From the NCBI GenBank assembly GCA_964058845.1, contig CAXKVR010000105.1, positions 248,001 through 312,000 of the forward strand: a stretch of DNA of 64,000 nucleotides. The letters run 5' to 3'. Positions within the stretch are counted from its first letter, which is position 1; each line of letters opens with the position of its first letter. This DNA comes from Carex sylvatica. Taxonomy: Eukaryota; Streptophyta; Magnoliopsida; Poales; Cyperaceae. Positions 11,113-23,058 of this stretch are shown piece by piece. The notes under the pieces were generated by a model, which did no database searches, was not told the DNA's origin, and saw only the letters and a list, made by a program, of their open reading frames with translations. The position numbers were made by a program, and so were the translations under genes.

Positions 11113-11695
11113 CAATTAAAGTATGATAGCTAGCTGGGAAGTAACATTTTCATTTAAGAGACGAATAAATCTTTATCTTATGGGCTACGGTAAATTGCAA
11201 CGTATCTCTTGTGCATTGGACTATATTACTGGATTCAAGGTACAAAATTTAATTTGAAGTTTTGAACATGTTACATATTAAAATGTACCTGATCGATCGA
11301 ATTGAAAGAACATGCAATATAATAAACCCCCCATGCTAGTACGAACGCGCGGTGCTGAAGGAACATGTCTCCTCATGTTATCAGAGTGAAAAATAATTTA
11401 TCTGGTCGAACTTCATAAAATATTAGGTTATTGTATATATGTAGAGGTTGTCGATAGCAAGGTTTTTTAAAGAGGCTCTTTTGAGTCTACGTTCTTTAAA
11501 GTCTCTCATACGTACACTTGTCTAATGAAATGATAAGAGTGAGTTCATAATGTCTTATATATTCTGCAAATCACAATCACAATTATTATCAAGCCACGCA
11601 TTGGACTGCCTAGTCATTTATAATTTTTAGTTCAGCCCATCATAATTTAAATTACATCTTGAGTACTGGTGCACATTAAAGAACCTCATCCTAGA

Positions 11696-12413
11696 TAGAG
11701 CTGCTAATGATTAAGGCTCGACTCAAACTCGGCTCGGCTCAGCTCGTCAATTGTAGCCCAATAATTCAACTCTTAACTCGGCTCGATTTTGAAAGAAAAA
11801 GCTCGACTCGGCTCGGCTCATGCAAACACTTGGCTCGATTCGACTCGGCTCATGTAAATAATTGACTCGACTCGACTCGACTAGACTCGCGAGCCGGCTC
11901 ATATGTTTAGTTGATGTTTGACTAAATTAATAGATAATAAAAGTGCTCAAGTAGACTAAATATAGGGGTCATCTGCGACCGGCACCTTACCCTTCTGCGA
12001 CCAGTGAGATGGGTTCACTGAGCCGAGCCAAACGGAGAGAGCCAGAGAGATGGGAGAGACGTGAACTCGCGATGGGTTCACTGAGCCGAGCCAGACGGAG
12101 AGAGCTAGAGAGAGAGAGAGCTGAACTGAGCGACTCGCGATGGGTTCACTGAGCCGAGCCAAGAGAGGGAGAGTTCACTGAGCCGAGCCAATTTGATAAA
12201 AATATGAGCCGGCTCACGAGTCGGCTCACGAGCTCACAAACTGAATCGAGTCGAGCCAAGAATTTACATGAGTCGAGTCGAGTCGAGCCTTTTCTTTTAA
12301 AAACGAGCCGAGTCGAGTTTGGACTTTTTTCAGTTTCGAGTCCGATTCATTATAAAATATTGAGCCGCTCAACTCATTGATTCGCGAGCTGGCTCGACTC
12401 ATTAGCAGCCCTA
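11696..12413. mobile_element. Non-autonomous hAT-type element (718 bp) with CTCGA/CGAGC pentamers
   Basis: The exact 8-bp target duplication ATCCTAGA flanks it (11688-11695 and 12414-12421). Terminal inverted repeats begin TAGAGCTGCTAATGA on the left and TAGGGCTGCTAATGA from the right. The interior is an imperfect giant palindrome of ggctcgactcg-type pentamers. In the middle (about 12005-12190) there are three to four tandem copies of a unit containing gggttcactgagccgagcca. No transposase is present. Confidence 0.85.
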
Positions 12414-12961
12414 ATCCTAGATGACATAAACTATAATAATCACTTTTAATTGAGCATAAATTAACATAATATAATACATAATTATTTTACGTATAAGTAC
12501 AATGTTAAATGAATGATCCAACAAATTTATGTCATTAGTGAAAATTATACATCAAAATTTCAAATGCAAAACGGATCATAAGAGAAGAACTGTTTCATAA
12601 CGCAACAAAAAAAATTAAAATGCATGCAAAACGGATCACAAAATTAATACAAACAGAAGGGAGCAAATTAATACAAACAGAAGGGAGCCTCCATTGTTCT
12701 TCTGGGATGCATAAGTCTCCTTATTCCTTGCGCTGTCAAAGGAATGTTTAACTTCTTAATTTATACCCTTTTATCAAAGAGTAGAAATTAATTATGTCAT
12801 TTCATTTTATTTTATGGTAATGATAATTAACGTTAATATAAGTTGGAAGTTCAGCAAATTAAGTTAAATGGTAATTATTAATTAAGTATTTGCTGTGTTA
12901 TAGAACTAGGAAGGTTCAGGTTTTGTATTAATGTGTATATATAGATGTTAATTTCATTTAA
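12414..12961. other. Non-coding spacer
   Basis: No gene is seen. The 16-mer caaattaatacaaaca is present twice in tandem near 12640-12680. The stretch ends in ATTTAA (12956-12961), the left target duplication of the Pack-MULE. Confidence 0.4.
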
Positions 12962-13258
12962 GGGAAAATTGTGTCAATGTCACTTCAAAATCTTCAATTT
13001 TGAAAAATGTTACTTCAAAGTTTGAAATTATACCAATGCTACTATAAACTTGGTTAATCCCTAATTTTGACATTCTTCTATAATTTTTATACTATTTTTA
13101 TTAAAAATAATTTGAAAAATTCTGTTTTAAAATAAGTATTTCTGTAATTGAAGGTAAGGGGAATCGCCTCTTTTCTTCTCTCGCTAATCCATCAATACTC
13201 CTTCAAAGAAGCTCAAGAAACAAGTGATAAAAAAAAAAATATATCAAAAGAGGAGAGA

Positions 13259-13414
13259 ATGGCGACAAGATCGTTGATCAGAGTAATGAGGCGCCTCGGC
13301 GGATCTCAGGCTGAGGTCACAGGCGACGCACGTGCTTCCGTGCGGCTATTCAGCGATGGCAAGGGGAAGGTTCTAAGCGAGGAAGAAAGGGCCAAAGAGA
13401 ACGTTTTCATGCAG
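13259..13414 (+). pseudogene. Captured exon 1 of mitochondrial At2g27730-like protein
   Basis: This is a 52-codon open exon, MATRSLIRVMRRLGG...GKGKVLSEEERAKENVFMQ, followed by a GT donor at 13415. The Arg-rich, Ser-containing start looks like a mitochondrial presequence. GKVLSEEERAxENVF is the hallmark I recall from the small plant mitochondrial protein family of Arabidopsis At2g27730 (ATPase-inhibitor-like, reported with complex I). About 110 bp of apparent 5' leader precedes it inside the transposon. The next exon of the normal gene (the KMEREKL-type helix) is not found. The terminal exon lies downstream but on the other strand, so no normal protein can be made from this copy. Confidence 0.75.
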
Positions 13415-13955
13415 GTTTATTTATTTATTTATTAAATCACATTGATCCATATGCGAGGATTAGTTGAATATGATTTTGTGAGGATTAAATTAATATGATT
13501 TTGTGAGTATCGCCACTAGCGCCTTCCGACTTAAACCTGTGTGCCAAATTGAGGGGTTTATTTATTTATTGAATGTTATTTTGTTTCTTTGATTGGATGC
13601 AAATCTGAATATGGACTCCAGCATGTTTTGAGGATTAACATGCATTTTTTCTCCAGTTTGTAACTTGGATAGTGGATTTATATCTAGATCATGAATTTAC
13701 AGCTCCTAATAAATCTTTCTGATCAAGTTTAAGTTTAGATTAAGACTTCTGGAGCCATTGTGACAAATAGCCCTAGAAAAACTTGATTCTAGGTCAATCC
13801 CAGATTGAATCAACCGATCTTTACTTGACTAGTTTAGTATTTCCTATAGTGTCCTGTATTTCAGTTAAAGCAATAGAGACAAACCTGTTACTAATTTTAT
13901 ATATTTTGGATTAACTCTTGGCTTTAAATCCCAGGTTGAATCCAACAGTTTGTAC

Positions 13956-14156
13956 TTAATCAGACACTTTGTCTTCAGATTTCTTGGGCTTGGAGAGTAG
14001 ATACCAACCAATGGCACTGGCAAACGCTACTGTTCCAGCTAACACACCATAGTTACGGTTCTTGTCAGTTGACGACTCATGCACCAAGGGTCCCGCCTTT
14101 GCATCACCACTTGCAGCAGTTGGAGTTGCTGAGGTTTTCTCTGCTGCCTTTGGTCC
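13956..14156 (-). pseudogene. Captured terminal exon of the same mitochondrial gene, inverted
   Basis: On the minus strand, after an acceptor ctaacag, 66 codons are open to a TAA: GPKAAEKTSATPT...STDKNRNYGVLAGTVAFASAIGWYLLSKPKKSEDKVSD. The DKNRNYxVLAG and IGWYL segment is the C-terminal membrane-anchor part of the At2g27730-like family. The exon is intact and phase 0, like exon 1, but it is oriented opposite to it. A partial repeat of the sequence beside its stop codon (cccaggttgaatc) is seen again near 13800 as cccagattgaatc. The inversion probably happened during or after capture. Confidence 0.75.
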
Positions 14157-15064
14157 CTGTTAGAACACCCACATTAGTAAGGATTAAAGAATAATGATTA
14201 CAGTTAATTAACTTAGACACCAGAAACACTCAATACGGAGTTATGAGCTGCTCTACACACAATTCACAAATTAGATTGTCAGAATACCAAAACAGCAGTT
14301 TACCAGCAAACACCTCTTTAGAAAACCCTTTACCAATTCTAGTTCCAGATCTCCAGAAGTTGAAATAAATCAAGAATATAATATACAGCTGTACCTATAT
14401 TTACATATAAAAAACTCCAAAAATGGTGTAGCCAATTTTCCAGAATAAATTCTCAAAGTTTGATATGTCTGAAATCCTGAACAACAAAGCTGCTAGTGCA
14501 AATCTGAGTGGAAACCAATGAAATAAAATTCATAAAAGTATGAGAGAAAAATTAAGAGATACCTGACAAACTTAGTCAGAAATCACATCACAAAACTGGG
14601 TCAAATGCTGGAAATAGTGCTGGCGTGCACTGTTGCTTACTAGAAAATTTGAAAATCACCGTTATGGTTCACTAATCTTGCCATAATTTTCCTTATAGGC
14701 AGAATTGGCGGAGTGCTGCTAAGGCTGCTGAGTCAGAAGTAGGAGGGTTGAGAGAGAGAGAGAGAAAGGCTGCTGAGGCGGAAGTAAGCGGAATTGGCTA
14801 GGATTCGTGATTTCTGAGAAGGGTTGAGAGAGAGAAGCATGGGAGAGGCTAGGGTTCGTGATTTCTGAGAAGGATATTTTTGTCATTATTGTTATTATTA
14901 TTTTTTTAAAAGACTAATAATGTATTTTTGGCAAAATTAGAAATTAATCAAGTTTATAGTGGCATTGGCATAATTTCAAACTTTGGAGTGATATTTTTCA
15001 AAATTGGAGGTTTTGGAGTGACATGGGCACAATTTTCCTATTTAACTACAGCAGAATACATCAG

Positions 15065-18000
15065 TTAAAACTTAAAATTAGCTACCTTGTTTAAATATCC
15101 ATCCTTCGGCTTGATATCAAACATGCAATCACCTCTCTTTATGCATTTAAGCAACATATTCGCAGAGTCAATACCTTACAAATTTAAGAAGGAAATCTAG
15201 TTAACATATATGTTGTAGGGTTATACACTTATACATTATTAAGCTTAGAGATGTTACCTGCCAGGTACGCTCCATGAACATAACCGTTGTAATGTTCACT
15301 TGTGTGCTCTCCTGTAAAATAAACCCTTCCAACCGGTGCCTAATTAGGTAAGAAAGGAGCTTCTGTTAGCCTCCACATGTCATCCTCTGTTTTCTCATAT
15401 ATATATATATATATATATATTCATTCAAGACCTATACTCTTTGTATTCAATTTATGACAGATCATTTAAAGAGGATTCAAAATGTCATCCAGTTGCATAT
15501 TATTGTCAGGAAACAGTTGCCCTGATTTCGAGCAATATACCAGTTAACAGTAGCAGAACGCCTTTGTTTACCAGCTGGTACCGATCGAAAATTTATCCAT
15601 CTCTGTTTCTTTTTTGTTTTTCTGGCTTTGTTGTTTAACTGAGGTTTTATGTAAGAATCAGGATTAATTAAAATTTTGAAATTTTAACCAAAAAATCATA
15701 ATAAGCCCAATAGAAAACATCATTAATTGCCTATTAAGTATTAACTTATTCCCGTATATAACGATACCAATCAGGTTCAATCAAATAACAAGTGTCAAAC
15801 AAATGTTATGCATACTTGCAACTATTGCAGTCCTTTATTCTCACAACAGGAATATTCTGAAAGTTATATAGAACTGCACCTTGTTTTGATTTTTTTTTTT
15901 TGTCTCTAACACAAATGCACATTTCCTATGTTAAATTTCCTTATTCTAATTGTATGATTTTAATTACTTTCAAATGAAGTTTGTTATTTGTTATATAAAC
16001 AATACTTCTTAGTATAACTAAACATCTAGTACAAAATGCAGTAAAAGACCATACCCTAATTTGCTCATACTCGTAATGGTTGACTCCAATAGGCCAGTTA
16101 GAGAAAGATCCCTTGAAGAACGGATTAGACCACCATCTCGGGACGAGTATGTCGGTTGCATCCGGTATATTTTGACCAAACATTTCCCTTAGAACTGCCA
16201 TTGCTTCTACCTTTGTATCCGCATCAGGTTGTTGCTCGATCCGTCTTGATTCGTCGTCTGTCACTGTAACAAGAAGGACATTGGCACCGGGGTACTCTTT
16301 CTCGAAACTCTGCACATTATAGCAGTCACAGTTGAGTAATTCTATTTGGATTGTTTGGCATTTCTATAATCATACACTTCTTTTTATTTTATTTTTTCTA
16401 TTCTATTCTTCAGGAATCCCATTTGTCTGATCACATACATAATTAGTGCTGAAAACTGGAACTGTAAATGTAGCCTTCTAAAAGAAAGATAAATTTTATG
16501 AGATATATTATTACCTGCCAAACTCCATAGCATCCCCGCCTTTCGTTTGCATAAAGGAAAAATTGTGTGCCATTACCTTCTGGCCAGAACGTGTAAGGAA
16601 ACTTGAGAAAGATTTTGGTGTACACTGCCATGTCAAATCGGTAAAGTGCAAGAATCTTCCATTGCTGATGCAACATTAGTTAAAAAAGAAGGAATAGTTA
16701 AATCAACAAAAACAAACAATGGAAAATAATTCTTAAAGAGAGAATTTTTTTAACATAAAACACTAACCGGCAAGTCTGGTGTAAAGTTGATTAGCTGTGT
16801 TTGGAGAACTCCAATGCTCACGGACACCATGACGTAATCTGCATTATAAACAGACCCATCCTCTGTTTTGACAGTAACTCCTTGTTCAGAATACTGAATT
16901 TCCCGAACCACCTACAATATATAAGGTTTATTGTTGAATAATTTATCTCAAAGTTCTTCAAATTACTATTATTTATGATATGTTCATCAATGAAACCTGT
17001 GTTAAAATTATAATCTTGCTGAAAAGATAAACTTTTCCTTCTTTCTCCCAGCCGAATCGAAAGGCGGACCCCCTCCAACCCCTCGTCGACCTCAACCATA
17101 ATAAAATGTGCTTGGAAGTCAAACTTTTTGTTATTTGGAAAAAAATTACGATTTAGATAGATACAAAATCATTATTTTTCATAAAATTTTCAACCATTAA
17201 AAACAACAATTTTGTATCTATCTTAAAAAATAATAAACTTAAAAAAATATAAAATTTGGTCTCCAAATACATGTTATATGGAGATCATGTTGAATAATTT
17301 GAACATTAAATCTAATAATTTACAATTCAATACATAGAGAGACTTATACATTGCAATGCACCATAACTCATCTCTTTATGTATGGTAATAAAGGAGAAAC
17401 AAACCTTGTTAAGCAAGAGACGAGGGTCTGTAATGGCACCAGTTTTTTGAGCCTCGAGAAACTTGTCTGCCGCGTGGTAAACCACAACCTGGTAGCCCCG
17501 GCGATCAGCCACAAAATATACATCTTCCCCATAATTGGAGAATGTAGGTAATGGAACGGTGTTTTGAAGGCTGGTTACACGCGGTGGCTCTGCAAATTCA
17601 TAGTCGTAGTTATAGTAGTCTATCACCTTATCCAACGGTGTTGAAGGAACCCTGCCACATATATATAATCAATTTATTAAAAACCTAAAATGACTGACCT
17701 AATTAATTGCATTATCATAAGTGTACGGGACATGAATACTCTTCAATTTTGAAGTGTAATAATCATTGCTTTTAAATAGAAATGTTATTGCGGAAATTAG
17801 TCTTTAATTTAATAATCAAGATAATGCTATCCGTTGTAGGTTAAAAAACTAATTCACAGATCTAATGAATATTTTAGTTCAGAAGTTAATTTGACCTAAT
17901 TAGTCAAAAAATAAAAATGTATTCCTCCTCATCGAGGAACATATATAAAAACCACTAGAAGAAATATATTAACATCATAAGTAAATATTATTAAAAATTA

Positions 18001-21000
18001 AGCATCTTAGGCAGCTTTAAATATATAGGAAGGAAGATGTATAAAATATTAAAATACAAACACAAGATCTTGGTCAAAGGTCAAATTGACAGTTTATATA
18101 CTATATACCCAGTCAAGTTCCCAAAAGAAAATGTTATAATGTTTTCATTATCATTATTGGTTATCACAAATCGAACAATTGATTCTTATTACATTTTTGT
18201 AAAATTGTTTTTCATATAACCTGAACACTAATTTGTATACATGAACCCTAAATAAACCGACTATTAATTTGTAGTCAAGGTTAGTTCGTCAAAGACTTTG
18301 TAGTCAATAAGGTAAGTAAAAACCTCTTGATGATAGTAAATTTTATTGACTAATTACTATTCAAGTTAAAAAAAAAAAGTTTATTCAAGATTCATGTGTA
18401 TATTATTTAAATAACCTAAATAATATAAAACCCATTTTTCAGATTAGGAAATGTTTGAGGTGGAGACTTTCATTTTTGAGATAAAAATTTGGGCATAACA
18501 TGCCCAATACTCCTTTCTTTCTTTTCTGAAAAAAACATAAAGATATGGGGTGACTGGTGAGGGGCAACCTTTTCACCTTTAAAAAAATCCACAAGAACCC
18601 CATCCGTTCTATTAAAAATCCATTATTATTTTTGCTTGGTTCTAGAATCATAAAATTGCAACTAACCTAAATCAAATTTTATTTAAAATGAATATGGATT
18701 CATATAATTTGAATACAAAAGAATAAAATGATAACAAAGGTAATATTAAGATTGAATTTTATTTTGGAGTCAACATCTTTAGTGTCAACCATACATATAT
18801 CCATCTTTTACACTTCTTTCAATGAATACATTCAACCTATAAACACATAGCTAGTTATCTTTACATCTAACCTATATATAGTTATGCATGATAATATGAT
18901 CGTGTGATCGTATGCTTTTAACATTGAACTACTAATTACTTCTAACAAAAAAAATATTTTTTAAATCAGTAGTTTCTAAATACTTATGTTGTTACTAGGA
19001 GTGTAAATGGAGCGAATTCATATATTAAACTGATGTCAAAATTTAAAATCAAATCCATCTTAAATACAGAGAGGATAATCCATGAATGCGGATCCGAATA
19101 CGAATACAAAATGAATAATTGTTGGATAATTGAGTCATATGAACTTTAAAAAAAAAAATTATAACATAAAATTATAAAACTTAAGAAAAAAAATCAAAAA
19201 GTAAAAGGAGGAAATGGAGGGTTCCATTTCTCCAACAAATGGATCGTTTTGTGGTTGCAAGAGTGTTCAATTTTCAAAATTGTTGTACATTGGGGCACGG
19301 ACGCACGGTCATTCGATCCGGATCTGTATTTGGAAACATCTGATCACAGTCGTATTATATAGTTTGTTTATCCCAATTGGATCTAGAGGATAATACCGGA
19401 TGCGTTTACCCCCCTACTAGCATCCACTTGTTTTTTTTTGTGCATCATCACCAAACCTCACCCAAAAAATTAAAGTTAATAACTACTAGCTAACTGTTAC
19501 AAGTTGGCCCAAATATTTATACTCCTTCGGTTTTTGTGTAACATATAGAAATAAAATGGTTTCACTGTTTTTAAGATAATTGGAAAACAATAGTATATTA
19601 AAAAAAAAGCATTTATTTTATTCATTTTTCTTTTCGTTTTCCATGACTGAGTTGCTAATTATCAATATGGAATTCAGGCTTTCTAGCTAGACTTCTTATT
19701 CTGTGGAAAGCAGATTACTGTATCATTACTCATTAATATTATTTTAACTAACTATTACATTGTTATGGCTGTTTCAGACACTAACGATATAATTGAATAA
19801 AATATGTAAACAAACTATGTAATCATTAAAGAAACTAGCTACAGTACGTTCACGATAAAAATGTATTTGTAAAAGTCAACTAAATATCAAAAACGCACAA
19901 GCATATATATATATAGTCGTATTTTCAATAAATATATGTTAAAACAACTTAGTGATAACTATATAAGTATTAAAAATAATTAGCTGGATTAAAAACTAGT
20001 TATTGAGCACATAAAAAATAGACAATTTAAAAATAAATTATATATTCTCCCCACTCTATTAACATATCAGCTACCTTTCACCTATAACATGCCTCTATTT
20101 TTGAAAACTACAATAACTCAAAATTTTAATCATAAATGTCAAAACAAAACCATTAGATGTAATCTATGTTATTTTATTTATGTGCTCATAAAAAATTATC
20201 AAATTTCAATTTTATTTTTATGTGAATAAATAAGTTGAAAAATCAATGTCTAGAAATTATTTACATTAGTACATTTTTTATAAGCTCTTGATGATAACTA
20301 AAACAAAGTTGAAATATTGTCATATTTTACATGTGCATAGATAAAATGATGTGGATTACATCTAATGATTTTATTTTGAATTTTAAGTTTCAAATTTTGA
20401 GTTATTATAGTTTTTAAAAATGAAGGCATAATGGAGACACAAAAATGGAGGCATTTGAACCTCATTTAATTTTCAAATCCACATCCTCTGATTGAAGTAC
20501 ACAGTTCTTGTGTTAGTTTTTAGCGATTACCTTTGTTCCTCCTTTAGGCATAGAATCCTTAACAAAAAATTGAATCAAATTCATTTGTTTTATTAATTCA
20601 GAGCAGTATTTATTTACTGGTTTTGGAGGTGCTGCATTGCTAGAACCGAGATGTCCTCTAGCCCACTTGATGGTAGAGATTTCGATAATTTTTCACCATT
20701 CTCATGAACGCCCTCAGCCAACTCTATAGATTTCTCCCCTTCTGATTCATCATAAAGGCCACCACTGCATACATGCAAAGATAAATATTTCAAAAAAGAA
20801 ATTATAGGATCAACTAACTTGTTCTAAAAAGATGACAAATATATGAATGTGATACCCTTGTTTGTAAATGTTGGCGGAAAGGTTGGCGAAGTCAGAGTGG
20901 AAGTTGCGGAGGTGGATCTTTTTCGCCATATCCCATATTGGATTGACTTGAGGGCCGTTGACGCCCTCAATCCAGTTGGCACCAATCTCTATATTTTTTC

Positions 21001-21290
21001 CGGCAAAGTTTTGCTGGCGGATGCGTCCCCCGATGCGGTGGGTTGCCTCCAAGATCAGAAAATCTTTAATTCCGGCATCTGAGAGTGTCTTTGCAGCAGA
21101 TATACCTGATAAATTATAATGACATTATTGTAACAGAAAATGAAATATTACTATCAGCATATATGTTTTATTTATTTTTAAGTAGCTAACCAGAAAACCC
21201 TGCGCCTACTATGATAACTTTTGGATTAGCAGCTGCAGATAGTATAATGTGTTGTAGCAACAGCAAGACAACAATGCACAGGATCCTCAT
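15065..21290 (-). CDS. PAO: Secreted (apoplastic) FAD-dependent polyamine oxidase, complete, 9 exons
   Basis: Oxidises spermidine and spermine at the secondary amine, releasing H2O2, most likely in the cell wall. Exons, in transcript order, all GT-AG: 21290-21191, 21105-20856, 20764-20618, 17651-17405, 16911-16768, 16664-16515, 16309-16055, 15339-15258, 15174-15065. They join in frame to 494 codons plus stop, close to the roughly 500 aa of maize PAO. A hydrophobic signal peptide spans residues 1-21. FAD dinucleotide motif VGAGFSG is at 28-34, [11 protein letters not shown] at 51-61, and [10 protein letters not shown] at 75-84 with the active-site Glu at 80. [14 protein letters not shown] in exon 4 holds the second conserved Glu. 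The C-terminal flavin motif [19 protein letters not shown] is split between exons 8 and 9. No lesion is seen. Intron 3 is 2966 bp and full of repeats. The protein ends NKVANFKF, only 25 bp before the Pack-MULE. Confidence 0.93.
15397..15420. repeat. (AT)12 microsatellite in PAO intron 7
   Basis: Uninterrupted AT dinucleotides lie inside the 715-bp intron 7 of the polyamine oxidase gene. Confidence 0.9.
17160..17325. mobile_element. Foldback MITE remnant in PAO intron 4
   Basis: A stem (tagatacaaaat / attttgtatcta) is followed by the core aaatttggtctccaa and ggagatcatgttgaa shared with the MITE family at 2911, 23331 and 33020. Only part of the element remains in the 493-bp intron. Confidence 0.5.
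18999..19425. mobile_element. Degenerate hAT-like MITE in PAO intron 3
   Basis: The left end taggagtgtaaatgg and right end gcgtttacccccctact resemble TAGGGGTGCAAACGG ends of the intact element at 28171-28495. Interior cgaatacgaatac and ggatccgaa motifs also match that family. Target duplication is no longer clear. Confidence 0.45.
20090..20433. mobile_element. Foldback MITE in PAO intron 3
   Basis: The left arm atgcctctatttttgaaaac and right arm (reversed) atgccttcatttttaaaaac continue as inverted repeats for about 100 bp. They include aataactcaaaattt and tagatgtaatc. The element explains part of the unusual length of intron 3. Confidence 0.65.
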
Positions 21291-21370
21291 CTTTTCTTTA
21301 CTCTCTCTCTCTCTAACTCGTTCTCTGTAGATCTATCTTCCTCTCCTCTTAAAAATTTATATATGAAAGA
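21291..21370 (-). promoter_or_regulatory. PAO 5' leader and TATA box
   Basis: On the minus strand TATATAAAT (21363-21355) lies about 65 bp upstream of the start codon at 21290. Between them is a leader rich in GA repeats (the CT run on the plus strand at 21301-21314). A start near 21328 would be typical spacing. The initiator context is AAAGATGAG. Confidence 0.5.
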
Positions 21371-22878
21371 CTAAAGAAGTGGAGAGGAAATTTTAAAAAG
21401 AGTTAAATTAAGTCCTCTTTAAAAATTAAATGTCATCCTTTTATAAAAACATTGTAATGGATCACAACTCCAAGGCAATTATTAATATAGGTATTAATTA
21501 ATTAATTAATTAGCAAAATAGTTGGAAATGACCAGAAGGCATTATTCTGTCTTGACAGATGGGCAGCTAAATGTTCTTTACAATTCTTACATGGTAGAAG
21601 TATGGGCCATGAATGGCTGAATCCAATCCATATCATCTACAGTACCGCACACTATACAGTACTTCCGTCTAGGCCAAACTTTGTTGTAATATATGCGTCC
21701 GGATTAAAACGAAGATTTCATATCACATTTTACTCGGTGCGGTACTGCATTATATCTCATTCTACTTGGTGGTAATATACTACTGTAATATATTCCAAAT
21801 AATTTACAGTTTTTCTTTGGGTTAAATTTCTATTACCCTTTAAAATTTTCAGTTTTCTAATTACTCCTTTATACTCTTTGTTAAATCTAATATATCCCTC
21901 AACGGTCTTTTTCTATTTAACCATAAAGTAATTATTCAAAATTGAATATTTTCTAATTTATTTGTTTCTCATCATGCTCTGCTCCTTTCTCTGTGATGTA
22001 CCATGCAATAAAAACCCAACTAGCTAGGATGGAGCAGATAGCAACTTCTGTACTCCTTAAAACTAGAAAATTGTTTTGCAAGAATAGATATTTGCAGACA
22101 TTATGTTGAATGGTTCAAACCGACTATTTAGATTTTTAAATTACAAAAATAACTCATAAAAATATCAAAATGTGTCATCATAAAATAGTGTAATTGAATC
22201 TCTCGTCTTTAATTTATTTGAATACGATTTGAAAACACCATTCTATTTCCATCTTTTTTTCTCTTCCTTATTTGGGTAAATGCATCTCAGACGGCTTCGA
22301 TCGATCGATTAGACCAAATTTGCCTCCACTCGGCTGAGTCTCCTGGCCTGTTTAATTCAACGACTTCACGCACCGCTCGAGGACCCTTTACTTCCAAGTT
22401 TTTTTTCTTTTCCAAATATTCCAGGGGCCTTTCATTTAACAGTAGGACATATTACATTAGGGAAATCATACATCATTAAACATTAGGAATGAGTATCTCT
22501 TATATTCTTACCGTAACATTCTACCCAGACTTGCTAATTGGTGTGGAAGACCACCAGTCTCATCCCGTGTGACATGGTGACACCTAAAATCCTGAAATTT
22601 CCCGATATATCCCCATAACTCCATGATTTCACCATGCGCTTGCCAGTCATTACTCACCGGCCCCACTCGACTGAAATTCAATTCGCTACTATTGTGATTC
22701 TTTGATGAATTGTTCTTTTAAAAAAACATGCCTTGACTTTATTGAGTACAGCAGCGACAAGCTAGCGAGGTCCAAATACATAGCTTCTCTTCATTTTTAA
22801 TTTTCTATTTGATGTTTTTTTTTAAGAAAATTTAAAGTACAAATATCAAGTTATCAACTAATCAATTATTTGTTGTAG
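21371..22878. other. Intergenic DNA upstream of PAO
   Basis: No gene is recognised. Short attaattaattaatt repeats lie at about 21490-21512. A fragment of the shared MITE core (atgttgaatggttcaaaccg) is at about 22100. The sequence at 22290-22420 is somewhat more GC-rich but has no convincing frame. Confidence 0.4.
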
Positions 22879-23058
22879 TTTTGTGCCAATGATTATGATG
22901 AATGGCAAAGAACTATAGTTTCAGTCTCGCTAGTTGAAGCATCTGACAGAAGAAATTTCGAGATAGTTGAGGTACAATGTTGGAGGTTTGATACTATGGT
23001 ACAACGAGTGATACAGTATCTCATGTTTGATAAAGAAGAATTGAGAAATCTTAGGTAA
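22879..23058 (+). pseudogene. Orphan terminal exon, unknown protein
   Basis: After an acceptor (ttgttgtag) 59 codons are open in phase 0 to TAA: FCANDYDEWQRTIVSVSLVEA... ending DKEELRNLR. The composition is protein-like (mixed charged and hydrophobic residues, two Cys, two Trp), unlike the AT-rich chance frames around it. I do not recognise the family and no partner exon was found within about 1 kb upstream. It could be a gene fragment left by transposition or a piece of a transposase. Confidence 0.35.

Larger units (their letters stand above)
12962..15039. mobile_element. Pack-MULE-like element with captured gene fragments
   Basis: Terminal inverted repeats of about 110 bp, well matched by eye, occupy 12962 to about 13073 and about 14928-15039. 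They share GGAAAATTGTG at the tips and AAAGTTTGAAATTAT further in. The 6-mer ATTTAA flanks both sides (12956-12961 and 15040-15045). That is shorter than the 9-bp duplication usual for Mutator-like elements, so the superfamily is inferred from the long TIRs and gene capture. No transposase is seen. The cargo is two exons of one mitochondrial gene on opposite strands. There are also short direct repeats near 14700-14875 (ggattcgtgatttctgaga and a near copy). Confidence 0.75.

Noticed and set aside
20843..21082. Plus-strand 79-codon frame
   Set aside because: Antisense shadow of exon 2 of the polyamine oxidase gene.
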